A DNA stretch of 64,000 bases, from positions 124,001-188,000 of the forward strand of contig OZ245022.1 of NCBI GenBank assembly GCA_965223835.1, in the 5' to 3' direction. This document shows positions 1 through 9,028 of the stretch, piece after piece (position 1 is the stretch's first letter; each line of letters starts with the position of its first letter). The DNA comes from CAVYXZ01 sp965223835 (lineage in GTDB: Bacteria; Chloroflexota; Anaerolineae; Aggregatilineales; Phototrophicaceae). Under the pieces are notes generated by a model. That model made no database searches. It saw nothing but the letters and a program-made list of their open reading frames with translations, and was not told the DNA's origin. A program made the position numbers and the translations under genes.

Positions 1-11
1 GCGGCAACAAA

Positions 12-1025
12 CTAGGTGGGGAAAGTCTGCGGTTTGATGACCTGCGACTTGATGCCCGCCATCTCGGTGCAAAGCTGCTCGTACATCGCCTCACCATCGT
101 AGGTCCCGATAATCGCACCGCCCGACCCGGCGAATTTCGCGCTGGCTCCACACCGCCGCGCCGTTTCGACCATGCGTTGCTGCCAATCGGGGAGTCGTGA
201 GATGCTCTGGCGCAGGTCGAAATTCTGGTCAATCAGGGTGTGGAGGTCTGCTACCCGATTATCACTGATTGCTTCGCGCCCCTGAACCGTGATCTCCGCA
301 AACTGTTGCATGGCCTGCACCACTCGTTCCTCACCCCGATTAAAACGTCCGCGAATGTCATTGTGGTAGGTCTCGGTAGGTTCACTCAGGTCGGTGTGAT
401 AGGCTAGGTACAGCGGGGGTAATTGCGCCGGTTGCATGGCTTCATAGGCATAGCCGGTCAGACCATTGATTCGCTGCGCCCGTTCATGCGCAAAATCCAT
501 GTAGACCATGCCTTCATAACACTGAATCACCCGGTCCTGCAACCCCGCCGCGATGCCCAGTTCATCCGTTTCCACCGACAACGCCAGACTCGGTTGAATC
601 GTCAACGGGATTTCGACCGCATAATATTCCATGAGGCAGCGCAATGTAGCGATTATAATCGAACTCGACCCGGCCAGACCAACTTGTCGGGGGATATTCG
701 ATTCGTAACGAATCGAGAAATTCCGCTGGTGGAGTTCCAAATTCTGCGCCTGACAGTAATCCACAAAGCGCTTAATCGTCGCCTTGACGAGGCGGATACC
801 ACCGTAATAGCCGTGCAATTGGACATCCTGCGCCAGATCATGAATAGAGCGAAACCCGGCCCGGTCATGCTGTGCCAGCACAATCTCGACTGAATCCCAT
901 TCATACAGCACGACTTCCGACCAGAAATTGCGCACGCTGATCGCAATCGTTTTGCCATTGTAGCCGTCAGAGGGATTCCCCAGCAATCCAGCCCGCGCGT
1001 AAATGCGCTTGCGAATAATTTCCAT
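12..1025 (-). CDS. GHMP-family sugar kinase, glucuronokinase-like
   Basis: A 337-residue GHMP kinase. The N-terminus (ARAGLLGNPSDGYNGKTIA, residues 10-28) resembles the start of plant glucuronokinases. The glycine/serine ATP loop GLAGSSSIII lies at 116-125 and the C-terminal GHMP motif KFAGSGGAIIG near residue 300. The likely reaction is ATP-dependent 1-phosphorylation of a sugar, possibly D-glucuronate. It starts 3 bases after the stop of galU, so the two are co-transcribed, and kinase plus uridylyltransferase would make a UDP-sugar salvage route. Family assignment is firm. The substrate is inferred from the N-terminal resemblance and the neighbour; a heptose, galactose or other sugar kinase remains possible. 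Confidence 0.85.
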   Translation of the reverse strand: MEIIRKRIYARAGLLGNPSDGYNGKTIAISVRNFWSEVVLYEWDSVEIVLAQHDRAGFRSIHDLAQDVQLHGYYGGIRLVKATIKRFVDYCQAQNLELHQRNFSIRYESNIPRQVGLAGSSSIIIATLRCLMEYYAVEIPLTIQPSLALSVETDELGIAAGLQDRVIQCYEGMVYMDFAHERAQRINGLTGYAYEAMQPAQLPPLYLAYHTDLSEPTETYHNDIRGRFNRGEERVVQAMQQFAEITVQGREAISDNRVADLHTLIDQNFDLRQSISRLPDWQQRMVETARRCGASAKFAGSGGAIIGTYDGEAMYEQLCTEMAGIKSQVIKPQTFPT

Positions 1026-1028
1026 CGA

Positions 1029-1904
1029 CTACTCTCCCAGCAGTTCGGTCAGATAGTCCCGCAGCCCGGCCCCGTGCATGTCATCGGCCAACGCGAACTC
1101 CACGAAAGCGCGAAAATAGGCGTGAAAATTACCGATGTCATAGCGCTTTTCATCAGGCCGCAATCGGACGCCATACACCTGATGGCCTTCCTGAATCAGT
1201 AGTCGGATGGCATCCGTCAATTGGATTTCGCCCCCTTTGCCCGGTTCAATTCGGTCCAGCGCATCAAAAATCTTCGGCGTAAAGATATAGCGGGCCGCAA
1301 TCGCCAGGTTGCTGGGCGCTTCCGCCTGCGACGGCTTCTCGATAACGTCCAGCAGTTCGAAAAACTCACTGTCGTCTTTGGGGCTGGCAACCCCATATTG
1401 ATGGACATCTTCCGGCGGCACCGCTTCAAACGCGATGACCGCCTCACATTGTTTTTCGTCGAAACATTGCTGCATCCGCTGGACAATATCACTTTCGGCA
1501 TTCAGACCGATAATCGAATCGCCGAGGGCCACCACGAAAGATTGATTGCCGACAAACGAGCGGGAACAAAGTACCGCATGACCCAGCCCCAGCAGTTCAC
1601 GCTGGCGGGTAAAAAAGTAACGCGCCTGAAAACGAACAAATTCTAACTCACCCAGCAGTTCTTCTTTACCGCTGGTGCGCAGTGCATCCACCAGTTCCTT
1701 GTTCACATCAAAATGATTTTCGATGGAGGCTTTGCCAGGGCCGGTGATAAACAGCACCTGATCGATCCCGACCCGATTGAGCTCCTCGACAATATACTGC
1801 ACGACCGGTTTACGGCCCACTGGTAACATTTCTTTGGGCTGTGATTTAGTGATCGGCAGCAGGCGCGTTCCCAAACCTGCTACCGGAATGACTGCGATGT
1901 TCAT
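1029..1904 (-). CDS. galU: UTP--glucose-1-phosphate uridylyltransferase
   Basis: A 291-residue nucleotidyltransferase of normal GalU length. The N-terminal signature GLGTRLLPITKSQPKEMLPV (residues 10-29) is the nucleotide-binding loop with the catalytic Arg/Lys, and later blocks such as VIEKPSQAEAPSNLAI and GEIQLTDAI are typical of GalU. It makes UDP-glucose from UTP and glucose-1-phosphate in the cytoplasm. It is the first gene of a two-gene operon with the GHMP kinase downstream (3-base gap). With that partner it might also act on glucuronate-1-phosphate, which is inference. Confidence 0.95.
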   Translation of the reverse strand: MNIAVIPVAGLGTRLLPITKSQPKEMLPVGRKPVVQYIVEELNRVGIDQVLFITGPGKASIENHFDVNKELVDALRTSGKEELLGELEFVRFQARYFFTRQRELLGLGHAVLCSRSFVGNQSFVVALGDSIIGLNAESDIVQRMQQCFDEKQCEAVIAFEAVPPEDVHQYGVASPKDDSEFFELLDVIEKPSQAEAPSNLAIAARYIFTPKIFDALDRIEPGKGGEIQLTDAIRLLIQEGHQVYGVRLRPDEKRYDIGNFHAYFRAFVEFALADDMHGAGLRDYLTELLGE

Positions 1905-2122
1905 GGCCTCTTGTCCCCCTGTGTGTCACGGTCTCAATTCGACTATAGCTGACACCCGAAGACGATGCCAGTGCCTAAAGAACTCCGCTGGCGGAAAGCT
2001 CACGCAAACACGCTGAGCAGATTAGATTTCCGTCATGCCAGCGACATGTCGTTGCACACTACCGTTGGAATCGGGGAATCCATAAGCTGATAATGGTTCA
2101 TTGTGTATGTTGGAGCAGGACC

Positions 2123-3442
2123 ATGTCCTCACGAAGTTTAGTGCAAACAACCCGGACTGATATTCAACAATATCAAATTTCGAATGAGAGAAAACCGTTA
2201 TGGCGTTTTGGGCGGGCACTACTGGTGCTGGTACTTTGCTTGCTGGCGCTGCTGGCGGCTATTCCCGTGATTTTGCTGTGCATCGTCACCGCCGTCCCAC
2301 CAATCATTGCGCTCGGTTTGTCCCTGCTTGATGTCGGCATCATCATCGGCCTGGTGCGCCTGGCACGAACAACTTTGTGGATTGCTAGCGGGATCGCTGG
2401 TCTGATGGCTGTTTCAATAATGGCGGTCTTCATCTCGCAGTCATTCGCCGCCACCCCGCCAATTACCACGCCCGGCAGCATCGCCACGCTGGAAACCGTT
2501 GAATTGGGAGACAGCCAGCAATGGATCACCATTCGCGGACATGATGTTAACAATCCGGTCTTGCTGTTTCTGGCAGGTGGTCCGGGTGGCAGTGAACTGG
2601 TGATGACGCGTCGCTATCTGACTGATCTGGAGAAGCATTTTGTCGTGGTGAATTGGGACCAGCCCGGCACCGGCAAGTCGTATGGCACTGTGCCAATTGC
2701 CAAGCTTACCCCGGAGCGTTATGTTGCCGATGCCTATGAATTAACCCGGTACCTGCGCAACCGTTTCCAGCAAGAGAAAATTTATGTCCTGGGCGAATCG
2801 TGGGGAAGTATTCTGGGTATCCTGCTTGTCCAGGATTATCCCGACCTTTTTCACGCCTTCATCAGCACCGGGCAGATGGTCGCGCCGGTTGAAAACGACA
2901 TCATGATGTATGAATTTGCGCTGACTCTGATGACTGAGCAGGGCCGTTTGGACGACGTTGAGCAACTGCGCCAGAATGGGCCGCCGCCCTATGCTGGGCA
3001 TGAACTGATCGGTAAATTTGGCGCGATGAACAACGTTCTCAACAACTATATGCACGCCCATGCGCATGGTGAAGGTGTTAATCACAACCTGCTGTTCGAT
3101 TCGCTGGGCGCACCCGAATACGGCTTGCTGGATAAGGTCAACTGGGTGCGTGGTTTAATCGACACGTTCACGACGGTCTATCCCCAGCTTTACGGGCTGG
3201 ACTTTCGCACCAACGCAGCCCAATTGGAATTGCCGGTGTATTTCATCGTGGGCCGGTGGGATGTGAATGCCATGACTCCGCTGGCTGAGGAATATTTCAA
3301 GATGCTGGAAGCACCACATAAGGAACTGATCTGGTTTGAGGACTCGGCCCATACGCCACTGTGGGATGAGCCGGACCATTTTGTCGATGTAATGGTCAAC
3401 ACCGTTTTAGCACAAACGTCGTCGGCCCCGACAGCAAACTAA
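2123..3442 (+). CDS. membrane-anchored alpha/beta hydrolase (proline iminopeptidase-like)
   Basis: About 439 residues from ATG 2123, chosen over 2093 because GGAG at 2112-2115 sits 7 bases before it. The first ~120 residues contain three to four hydrophobic spans, then a periplasmic or extracellular alpha/beta hydrolase domain. The oxyanion loop reads GGPGGSE, the nucleophile elbow GESWGS, the acid is probably the D of GRWDVNA, and the base is the H of DSAHTP. The order matches the proline iminopeptidase / S33 family, but that family normally lacks such a membrane region. The true substrate is unknown. The next gene follows 5 bases after the stop, suggesting one transcript. Confidence 0.85.
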   Translation: MSSRSLVQTTRTDIQQYQISNERKPLWRFGRALLVLVLCLLALLAAIPVILLCIVTAVPPIIALGLSLLDVGIIIGLVRLARTTLWIASGIAGLMAVSIMAVFISQSFAATPPITTPGSIATLETVELGDSQQWITIRGHDVNNPVLLFLAGGPGGSELVMTRRYLTDLEKHFVVVNWDQPGTGKSYGTVPIAKLTPERYVADAYELTRYLRNRFQQEKIYVLGESWGSILGILLVQDYPDLFHAFISTGQMVAPVENDIMMYEFALTLMTEQGRLDDVEQLRQNGPPPYAGHELIGKFGAMNNVLNNYMHAHAHGEGVNHNLLFDSLGAPEYGLLDKVNWVRGLIDTFTTVYPQLYGLDFRTNAAQLELPVYFIVGRWDVNAMTPLAEEYFKMLEAPHKELIWFEDSAHTPLWDEPDHFVDVMVNTVLAQTSSAPTAN

Positions 3443-3447
3443 GGTAC

Positions 3448-4185
3448 ATGGCTATGGAGACTATCAACAAGGAAAATATCATCACTGAAACGCAGTTGGT
3501 GGATTTACCGCGTCCGGTCCAGCGTTACCTGACGTACACGGGCGTGATTGGCAAACCCTGGATTAACACGGTTCAGGTCAAGTATCGTGGCGCATTTCGG
3601 TTAGGCGCGGATAAGCCCTGGATGCCCATGCGAGCCGAGCAGGTTTACACCGTTAATCCGCCCGGCTTCCAGTGGCAAGCACATATCAAAATGTTCGGCC
3701 TGCCGCTCATGTACGGTCAGGATACTTATAAAGACGGCGCAGGGCACATGTTCGGTAAACTCGGTGGCTTGTTTACGATTTTCGACGCATGCGGCCCGGA
3801 ACTGTTGCAAGGCACGATGGTGCGTTATCTACAAGAAATGATGTGGTTTCCCACTGCTTATCTGAGCGATGATATTTCATGGCAGGCAATAGGCGATCAC
3901 TGCGCCGATGTAACGTTTAATGATGGTGAACAGCAGGTAACTGGCTGGATGTATTTTGATGATGTAGGGCGATTGCTCAACTTTGTTGCCGATCGTTATC
4001 GTGAACATCAAGGAGAATATGTGTTGATGCCCTGGTCAACGCCGATAACCGAGTACGGCACCCTGGCTGGACTCCAATTGCCTACGGCTGGAAGTGGTGT
4101 CTGGCAATTGCCGGAAGGCGATTTATCTTATATCAGATTACACGTAACCGATCTGAACTATAACGTGCCCATTCCAGCGTTCTGA
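3448..4185 (+). CDS. DUF6544-like conserved protein
   Basis: A 245-residue soluble protein opening with LPRPVQRYLTYTGVIGKPW, the start typical of the DUF6544/DUF6920 group as I recall it. It is rich in Trp, Tyr and Pro, has no signal peptide, and no catalytic motif is recognisable. It lies 5 bases downstream of the membrane hydrolase. An alternative ATG at 3454 has better spacing to AAGG at 3441-3444. The gene ends 7 bases before the end of a convergent acetyltransferase. Function unknown. Confidence 0.75.
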   Translation: MAMETINKENIITETQLVDLPRPVQRYLTYTGVIGKPWINTVQVKYRGAFRLGADKPWMPMRAEQVYTVNPPGFQWQAHIKMFGLPLMYGQDTYKDGAGHMFGKLGGLFTIFDACGPELLQGTMVRYLQEMMWFPTAYLSDDISWQAIGDHCADVTFNDGEQQVTGWMYFDDVGRLLNFVADRYREHQGEYVLMPWSTPITEYGTLAGLQLPTAGSGVWQLPEGDLSYIRLHVTDLNYNVPIPAF

Positions 4186-4192
4186 TGCCTCG

Positions 4193-5206
4193 TTACGCAA
4201 ACCTGGTATCGCTGCGTGCCCAGGCAATTCGAGGATCAACCCGGCGCACGAGACGATAGGCTACTGGCCGAAACCCCTGGCGGGACCAGAACCGTGCCGC
4301 CGGCAAATTTGTGCTGCGCCAATCCGCTTCACAAATCTTGAAACCCTGCGCCTGTGCATATTTTAATCCGTGCTGAGTCAGCGCCCGCCCAATACCCCGG
4401 CGACGGACCGCCACCCGCGTGCCGCCAACTGTCAGCCGAATGCATTGGTTCGGGATTAACAGGTTTTCGGCGCTGGTTTCCGGTGGGTAATAAATTTGAA
4501 TCCCGACCGCCGCACCCTGATAAAACGCCAGCCAGGTTGTATATGAATCATCGTTAGCGAGATCAGCCCAATTCTGACGACCCGCGGCCACATTTTCCGG
4601 CAGATGAACGCCCCACACCGGTGCTTGAAGTTGATGTTTCCAGATCACGTCCGACAGATCAGCGAGAATAGCTCGGTCAGCCGGTCCCGCTCGGCGGATT
4701 TCCAGATCATCGGGGTGCTGCGCCGCGCCCGGATCATAATCAACCAGCGGCAGCAGCGCGTGAACCTGCTCAATGCCAAAGCTGAGCGCATACCACGCTT
4801 GCAGCTGGGCCGGGTCAGCCGTTGGCAACCAGACAACATGGGTAAAACAACCTGCATCAACCCATTGTGCCCCTAATGCCGCGTACAAATCCTGTAAGCA
4901 TTCGACTGACGGCCCCGCTGCTAACGCCAATCCCGCCGGATAAATCCACGCACTGCGGCCCCAGACCGCATCAATGACCAGTGTCCCCATCATGAAACCC
5001 AGCAAACGCCCTTGTTCAACGACTGCAACGCCATTCGTATGTGGACGCTCCCACAAGGCAGCGACAGCAGCCTGCGCCACAGCGGATTCTTCAAAACGTT
5101 GCGGTAAATGCGACAGCCTGGCTCGATCAAGGGCATGGCGTTCGGCCAGCAATTGACCGGCATCATCTAGCATATCAGATTGGAATGGTACAATTTCGCC
5201 TTGCAT
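4193..5206 (-). CDS. GNAT acetyltransferase, two-domain
   Basis: A 337-residue protein with two GNAT-like halves. The C-terminal half carries the acetyl-CoA loop RRRGIGRALTQHG and the usual FWSRQGFRPV end, while the N-terminal half is degenerate. AGGAG about 7 bases before the ATG supports the start. Substrate unknown. The first ~85 bases of this gene occur again, decayed, at 6362-6448, so it was once partly duplicated. Convergent with the DUF6544-like gene. Confidence 0.85.
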   Translation of the reverse strand: MQGEIVPFQSDMLDDAGQLLAERHALDRARLSHLPQRFEESAVAQAAVAALWERPHTNGVAVVEQGRLLGFMMGTLVIDAVWGRSAWIYPAGLALAAGPSVECLQDLYAALGAQWVDAGCFTHVVWLPTADPAQLQAWYALSFGIEQVHALLPLVDYDPGAAQHPDDLEIRRAGPADRAILADLSDVIWKHQLQAPVWGVHLPENVAAGRQNWADLANDDSYTTWLAFYQGAAVGIQIYYPPETSAENLLIPNQCIRLTVGGTRVAVRRRGIGRALTQHGLKYAQAQGFKICEADWRSTNLPAARFWSRQGFRPVAYRLVRRVDPRIAWARSDTRFA

Positions 5207-5520
5207 TAGATCGTCTCCTGAAAAAATTCATACGTGTTATAGGCCAAGCAACCTATACAACATTCCACCATATGGTACTTATGCCATGCCTAGAATAATC
5301 GTATATTTTATTCAAGATTTGATCGCAATAGTCAATAACAGGCCAAATGAATGACAATCCCCCCGTTGGTTTGGCAAGCATCTGCACAGTAAGTTGACCT
5401 CCCAACCTGTCTTTGATTGTTGCGGGTTAAAAATCTGTCTGGAGAGCATTTGGCCCAGATCATAAGCGGCTTGGGTCAAACGCTGTTTATTCACACTTTA
5501 TCCAATGTGGAGGAAAAGGA
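5207..5520. other. intergenic, divergent promoter region
   Basis: This 314-base gap separates the minus-strand acetyltransferase from the plus-strand CBS gene, so it must hold two divergent promoters. I see the Shine-Dalgarno for each gene but no convincing -35/-10 pair, no hairpin terminator and no credible gene; the short ORF inside has no recognisable content. Confidence 0.5.
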
Positions 5521-5970
5521 ATGGCTACCTGTCAGTCCGTCATGACCAGATCCCCAGTGTGTTGTTTGGCCGATGATCCAGTTGAACGTGTTGCCAAAAT
5601 TATGCACTTTGAAAATGTTGGCGCTGTACCAATCATTGATGACTTCGAAAATCAGCGAGTTATTGGCATTGTTACCGATCGAGATTTAGCCCTGCGGGTC
5701 ATTGGCGAAAAACTCGATATAGAACAGACGACGATTGCCGACGTGATGACCGCCATTGTCTGGACCTGTCAGCCTGACGACCCGCTTCAAGTCGCCCTCG
5801 ACAAAATGATTGAGCATCAAGTTCGACGATTGCCAATCGTAACTGAAACCGGCCAAATTGCCGGAATTATAGCGCAGGCAGACATCGCCACCCGCACCCA
5901 GAATGCCGACCAAACTGCAAACGTTGTAAGACAAATTTCAGAACCAAACCCTCACCTGATTATGAATTAG
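5521..5970 (+). CDS. CBS-pair domain protein
   Basis: A 149-residue protein made of two CBS motifs (about residues 8-65 and 72-128), e.g. VGAVPIIDD...GIVTDRDLALRV and RRLPIVTETGQIAGIIAQADIA. CBS pairs bind adenosyl ligands and act as energy or redox sensors. GGAGGAAAAGGA directly before ATG 5521 is a strong ribosome site. A small gene follows after 10 bases. It resembles the pair of CBS proteins near 21 kb but stands alone here. Confidence 0.92.
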   Translation: MATCQSVMTRSPVCCLADDPVERVAKIMHFENVGAVPIIDDFENQRVIGIVTDRDLALRVIGEKLDIEQTTIADVMTAIVWTCQPDDPLQVALDKMIEHQVRRLPIVTETGQIAGIIAQADIATRTQNADQTANVVRQISEPNPHLIMN

Positions 5971-5980
5971 GAAAATTGAT

Positions 5981-6313
5981 ATGCACAACAAAGAAACCAT
6001 GTCAGACGAAGAACTGATTGAACACATCAAAACAGTTCAACTCCAATATACCGATCAACTGATGGCCTTGCCCAACGTGATTGGCATTAGTATTGGATTA
6101 CGGGATCCAGAAACTGATCTTGTTGCAGATGAGAGCGATCAAAAGTCACCTAAACCTGAAAATGAATACGCGATCATTGTTATGGTGGATAAGGTTGTAG
6201 AACCCGATCATGTTCCAGTAGAGGAGCGAATCCCCGAAGAGCTTGACGGTGTACCGATCATTGTCCGCCAGGTGGGAACACTGAGCGCATTTGGAACCGA
6301 CGTCTCCGCCTGA
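5981..6313 (+). CDS. small conserved hypothetical protein
   Basis: A 110-residue acidic protein. It has an N-terminal helix, then LMALPNVIGISIGLRD, and a C-terminal IPEELDGVPIIVRQVG. This 'PNVIGISIG ... IPEELDGVPI' arrangement recurs in short bacterial proteins related to the N-terminal part of some trypsin-like or Nal1-like proteins, but no catalytic residues are present. It lies 10 bases after the CBS gene, so it is probably co-transcribed. Function unknown. Confidence 0.7.
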   Translation: MHNKETMSDEELIEHIKTVQLQYTDQLMALPNVIGISIGLRDPETDLVADESDQKSPKPENEYAIIVMVDKVVEPDHVPVEERIPEELDGVPIIVRQVGTLSAFGTDVSA

Positions 6314-6329
6314 TGTAGTCGAGACGGTG

Positions 6330-6448
6330 AGCGCTTGTTATTCGTTAAATCAAGTAACACTAATCGATCACGGGCATGACGTTCGGCCAACAATTGACCG
6401 GCATCAACGATGCATATCGGATTGAAATGGTACAATCTCACCGTTCAT
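6330..6448 (-). pseudogene. 5' remnant of a duplicated GNAT acetyltransferase gene
   Basis: On the minus strand from ATG 6448 the sequence encodes MNGEIVPFQSDM, nearly the start of the acetyltransferase at 5206 (MQGEIVPFQSDM). One extra base then shifts the frame to a stop, and the other frame continues with DAGQLLAERHARDR, matching DAGQLLAERHALDR. Similarity fades after about 90 bases. It is a truncated, frameshifted copy of the neighbouring gene's 5' end. Confidence 0.8.
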
Positions 6449-6524
6449 CTACATGAACTTTCTTTGCCGTAGTTCATATTTATCCATTCACACGTTTATT
6501 GACCACTCCAGTGTAGTTTCTGAA

Positions 6525-6983
6525 CTACAATGCTTTGATTAACTGCAAACACGGCGCATCTGGCCCCCACAAATCGGGAAATTCTTCGAGCGGACGAAAG
6601 CCCAGCGCGAGATAAAAGGCTCTGGTCCGCTGGTAGTCAGGGTCAGGATGCCGAGCACTAAGCGTCTTGACCTGCAAGAATTCCGTCTGCTGCTGACGCA
6701 AAAAGTTTTCGGTAGTTTGAACTAAGCTGCGTCCAATACCCTGACGATGATAATCAGGTCGAACACCCATGACATGAATTTCGGCAGCAAACGCACTGTG
6801 ATCCACAATTGTCAGGAAACCGACAGGTGACCCGTCGTCGTAGGCAACGAATGTCAGATGGCGCTCTATATCCTGAACATACTGCCGGGTCGCTGCCTCG
6901 ATTCCAAACCACTGTGGCAAGGCGCGTAAGATCGGCTCACAAATCGCTGCCAGATCGCGCTGCGGCGGATGAATCACAAACAT
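6525..6983 (-). CDS. GNAT N-acetyltransferase
   Basis: A 152-residue single-domain GNAT. The acetyl-CoA binding loop is RQGIGRSLVQ (about residues 81-90), preceded by the MGVRPDY strand and followed by FYLALGFRPLEEF. It probably acetylates a small-molecule amine or protein N-terminus; substrate unknown. Its ATG overlaps the upstream enolase-superfamily stop by one base (TAATG), so it is translationally coupled to that gene. Confidence 0.88.
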   Translation of the reverse strand: MFVIHPPQRDLAAICEPILRALPQWFGIEAATRQYVQDIERHLTFVAYDDGSPVGFLTIVDHSAFAAEIHVMGVRPDYHRQGIGRSLVQTTENFLRQQQTEFLQVKTLSARHPDPDYQRTRAFYLALGFRPLEEFPDLWGPDAPCLQLIKAL

Positions 6984-8116
6984 TATTCAACTAACCGCTC
7001 ACCACCATAGTAGGCAACTTTATCCAGATCGAGTTCGATCCCCAGGCCCGGTTGGTCGGAGATTGGCAGGAAGCCATCCGCGTCAAGCTGCCAGGGCTGC
7101 GCCACGATGTCATCAATGTAGGGTGAGCCGGTCAGATATTCGACGAAGTTGGTATCAGCAAATGCGGACGCCAATTGTAAATCTGCCGCCAAACCGAGCG
7201 CGGTGTTCCAGCCATGTGGAATAAATTGAACGCCATTTTCCTGCGCCATCCAGCCAATGCGCCGTTCTTCGCTGATGCCCCCAACTTTGGTGACATCCGG
7301 TTGGACAATATCGAACGCGCCCGCCTGTAGCCAGGGCTGGAACGACTGCCGCCGTGTAAGGACTTCGCCGCCAGAAATCGGCACCTCGGACAGCCGTCGC
7401 AATTGAATGTAATCCTCTAAAGCATCGGGCTTGAGCGCTTCTTCGAACCAGGTGACATCATAATCTTCCAGCATCTCCGCAGTACGGATCGCCCATTTAT
7501 AGCCATTGGGCCAGTAGGCATCGCTGCCACCAGCATCCACCATCAGCCAGTTATCGTCACCAATTGCCTCGCGGGCTGCGGCAACGATGGCTTCATCCAG
7601 TTTGAAATCATCGCGCCGACCAAACGGCCCCCAGCCGATCTTGAATGCCCGGAAACCCTGGGCTTTTAGCTGTGTCAAATGCGCCGCCAGCGGTTCGGGT
7701 TCTTCCATCAGAATCGAAGCGTAAGGCCGCACGCGGTCCCGGTAGCGCCCACCCAGGAGTCGTCCAACCGGTTGACCAGTTGCCTTGCCCAGAATGTCCC
7801 ACAGCGCAATATCAATCCCGCTGATCGTATGGGTGAGCGAACCGCCCCGCCCCATCCAGAACGTGTTCTGGTGCAGCTTCTCACTGACGCGTTCCGGCTC
7901 CAGCGCGTTCTCATCCCGATATAGCGGTTCCAGAACGTTGAGCGCTGCCTTGACCAGACCATCATTCGTAAACACACTGCCGAATCCATTGATCCCCGCA
8001 TCAGTCAGCACCGCAATGAGGGTATGCACGCATTCATCGGGCGTAATTTCATCGGACCAGCCGCCCTCGGGTGTCGCCCCATGCAAGCCAACCGCCCGAA
8101 TCTCACGAATTTTCAT
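6983..8116 (-). CDS. mandelate racemase / muconate lactonizing enzyme family protein
   Basis: A 377-residue enolase-superfamily member. It has an N-terminal capping domain (to ~120) and a TIM barrel with FKIGWGPFG (KxG), the metal ligands in LMVDAGGSDA, WFEEALKPD and GGEVLTRR, and a late IPHGWNTALG (His). This suits acid-sugar dehydratases. ATG 8116 is preferred to the TTG 8119 just upstream. It overlaps the following acetyltransferase by one base. Reaction: probably dehydration of a sugar acid; exact substrate unknown. Confidence 0.9.
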   Translation of the reverse strand: MKIREIRAVGLHGATPEGGWSDEITPDECVHTLIAVLTDAGINGFGSVFTNDGLVKAALNVLEPLYRDENALEPERVSEKLHQNTFWMGRGGSLTHTISGIDIALWDILGKATGQPVGRLLGGRYRDRVRPYASILMEEPEPLAAHLTQLKAQGFRAFKIGWGPFGRRDDFKLDEAIVAAAREAIGDDNWLMVDAGGSDAYWPNGYKWAIRTAEMLEDYDVTWFEEALKPDALEDYIQLRRLSEVPISGGEVLTRRQSFQPWLQAGAFDIVQPDVTKVGGISEERRIGWMAQENGVQFIPHGWNTALGLAADLQLASAFADTNFVEYLTGSPYIDDIVAQPWQLDADGFLPISDQPGLGIELDLDKVAYYGGERLVE

Positions 8117-8251
8117 CAATCATCCAATCAGTTTCGCCATGAAGTTAACCGAATTCTACAGCAAAGCGCTGCCTTTCGCCCATAAAAATTGGCAAGCAGT
8201 CAGGTCGTCGTATAAACTCACTCCATAATCTTTTGTAGGAGAAAATCTTTG

Positions 8252-9028
8252 ATGTCAGCGTTACAACAAGCGTTTTGGGAAATGGATGTTTATGGCTTCA
8301 CCTTGCTGGTCGGGGTCCTCACGGCAGAGGAAGTCGCCAAGATGCGCGACCGGTTAACCTACTGGGAAGCTGAGGTCGGTGACGAGCAACGGTTTCTGGG
8401 TCAGGCCGGTCATGTCAGCAATTTACCCGCGCTGGATCCGGCGTTTCACCCGATTATTGACCATCCGCGCACCTTGCCCATTATCGAATATGTGCTGGGG
8501 ATGGCGATTATTCTAGGGAGCCTCAATGCCCGCATTGTGCGACCCGGCGATCCGGTGCAAGGGCTGCACAGTGACATCCGCGCCGACCTGCTCAATATGT
8601 CATCACCGGTAATGGTCAATACCGTGTGGCTACTGGACGATTTTACGGCGGAAAATGGCGGTACGCGTATTGTGCCCGGTTCACATAAGAGTGGGCTGGG
8701 GGGACCGCCCGAAGGGATGGATGTTAAACACGTTCATCAATTGGTCGCCCCGGCTGGCAGTGTCCTGATTTTCAACGGTCAATGCTGGCATGGTGGTGGC
8801 GCTAACGAAACCGATAAGAAACGCCATGCCCTGTTCGGCCATTATCGCAAAAACGCGCTGATGTTTCAGGTTGACCCGCACGACCATTTTAACGCTGAAT
8901 GGCTCGATCAGTTATCCGACCGTCAACGCGAATTGCTGCGCATGACCAATGGTGTCGGCACGCCTCATGCTTCTGACCAGCACCTGCGCGTATCATTTTC
9001 ACGGGGCACCACCATTAACGACAAATAG
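8252..9028 (+). CDS. phytanoyl-CoA dioxygenase family protein
   Basis: A 258-residue Fe(II)/2-oxoglutarate oxygenase. The metal triad is visible as H and D in GLHSDIRAD and H in CWHGGGANE; an Arg further on would bind 2-oxoglutarate. ATG 8252 follows AGGAG at 8237-8241. It hydroxylates a small organic substrate that cannot be named from sequence. The stop abuts the stop of the convergent M81 gene with no base between. Confidence 0.9.
   Translation: MSALQQAFWEMDVYGFTLLVGVLTAEEVAKMRDRLTYWEAEVGDEQRFLGQAGHVSNLPALDPAFHPIIDHPRTLPIIEYVLGMAIILGSLNARIVRPGDPVQGLHSDIRADLLNMSSPVMVNTVWLLDDFTAENGGTRIVPGSHKSGLGGPPEGMDVKHVHQLVAPAGSVLIFNGQCWHGGGANETDKKRHALFGHYRKNALMFQVDPHDHFNAEWLDQLSDRQRELLRMTNGVGTPHASDQHLRVSFSRGTTINDK

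Noticed and set aside
5312..5494. A 60-codon minus-strand frame in an intergenic gap
   Set aside because: No ribosome site or recognisable content, and it lies in a divergent promoter region.
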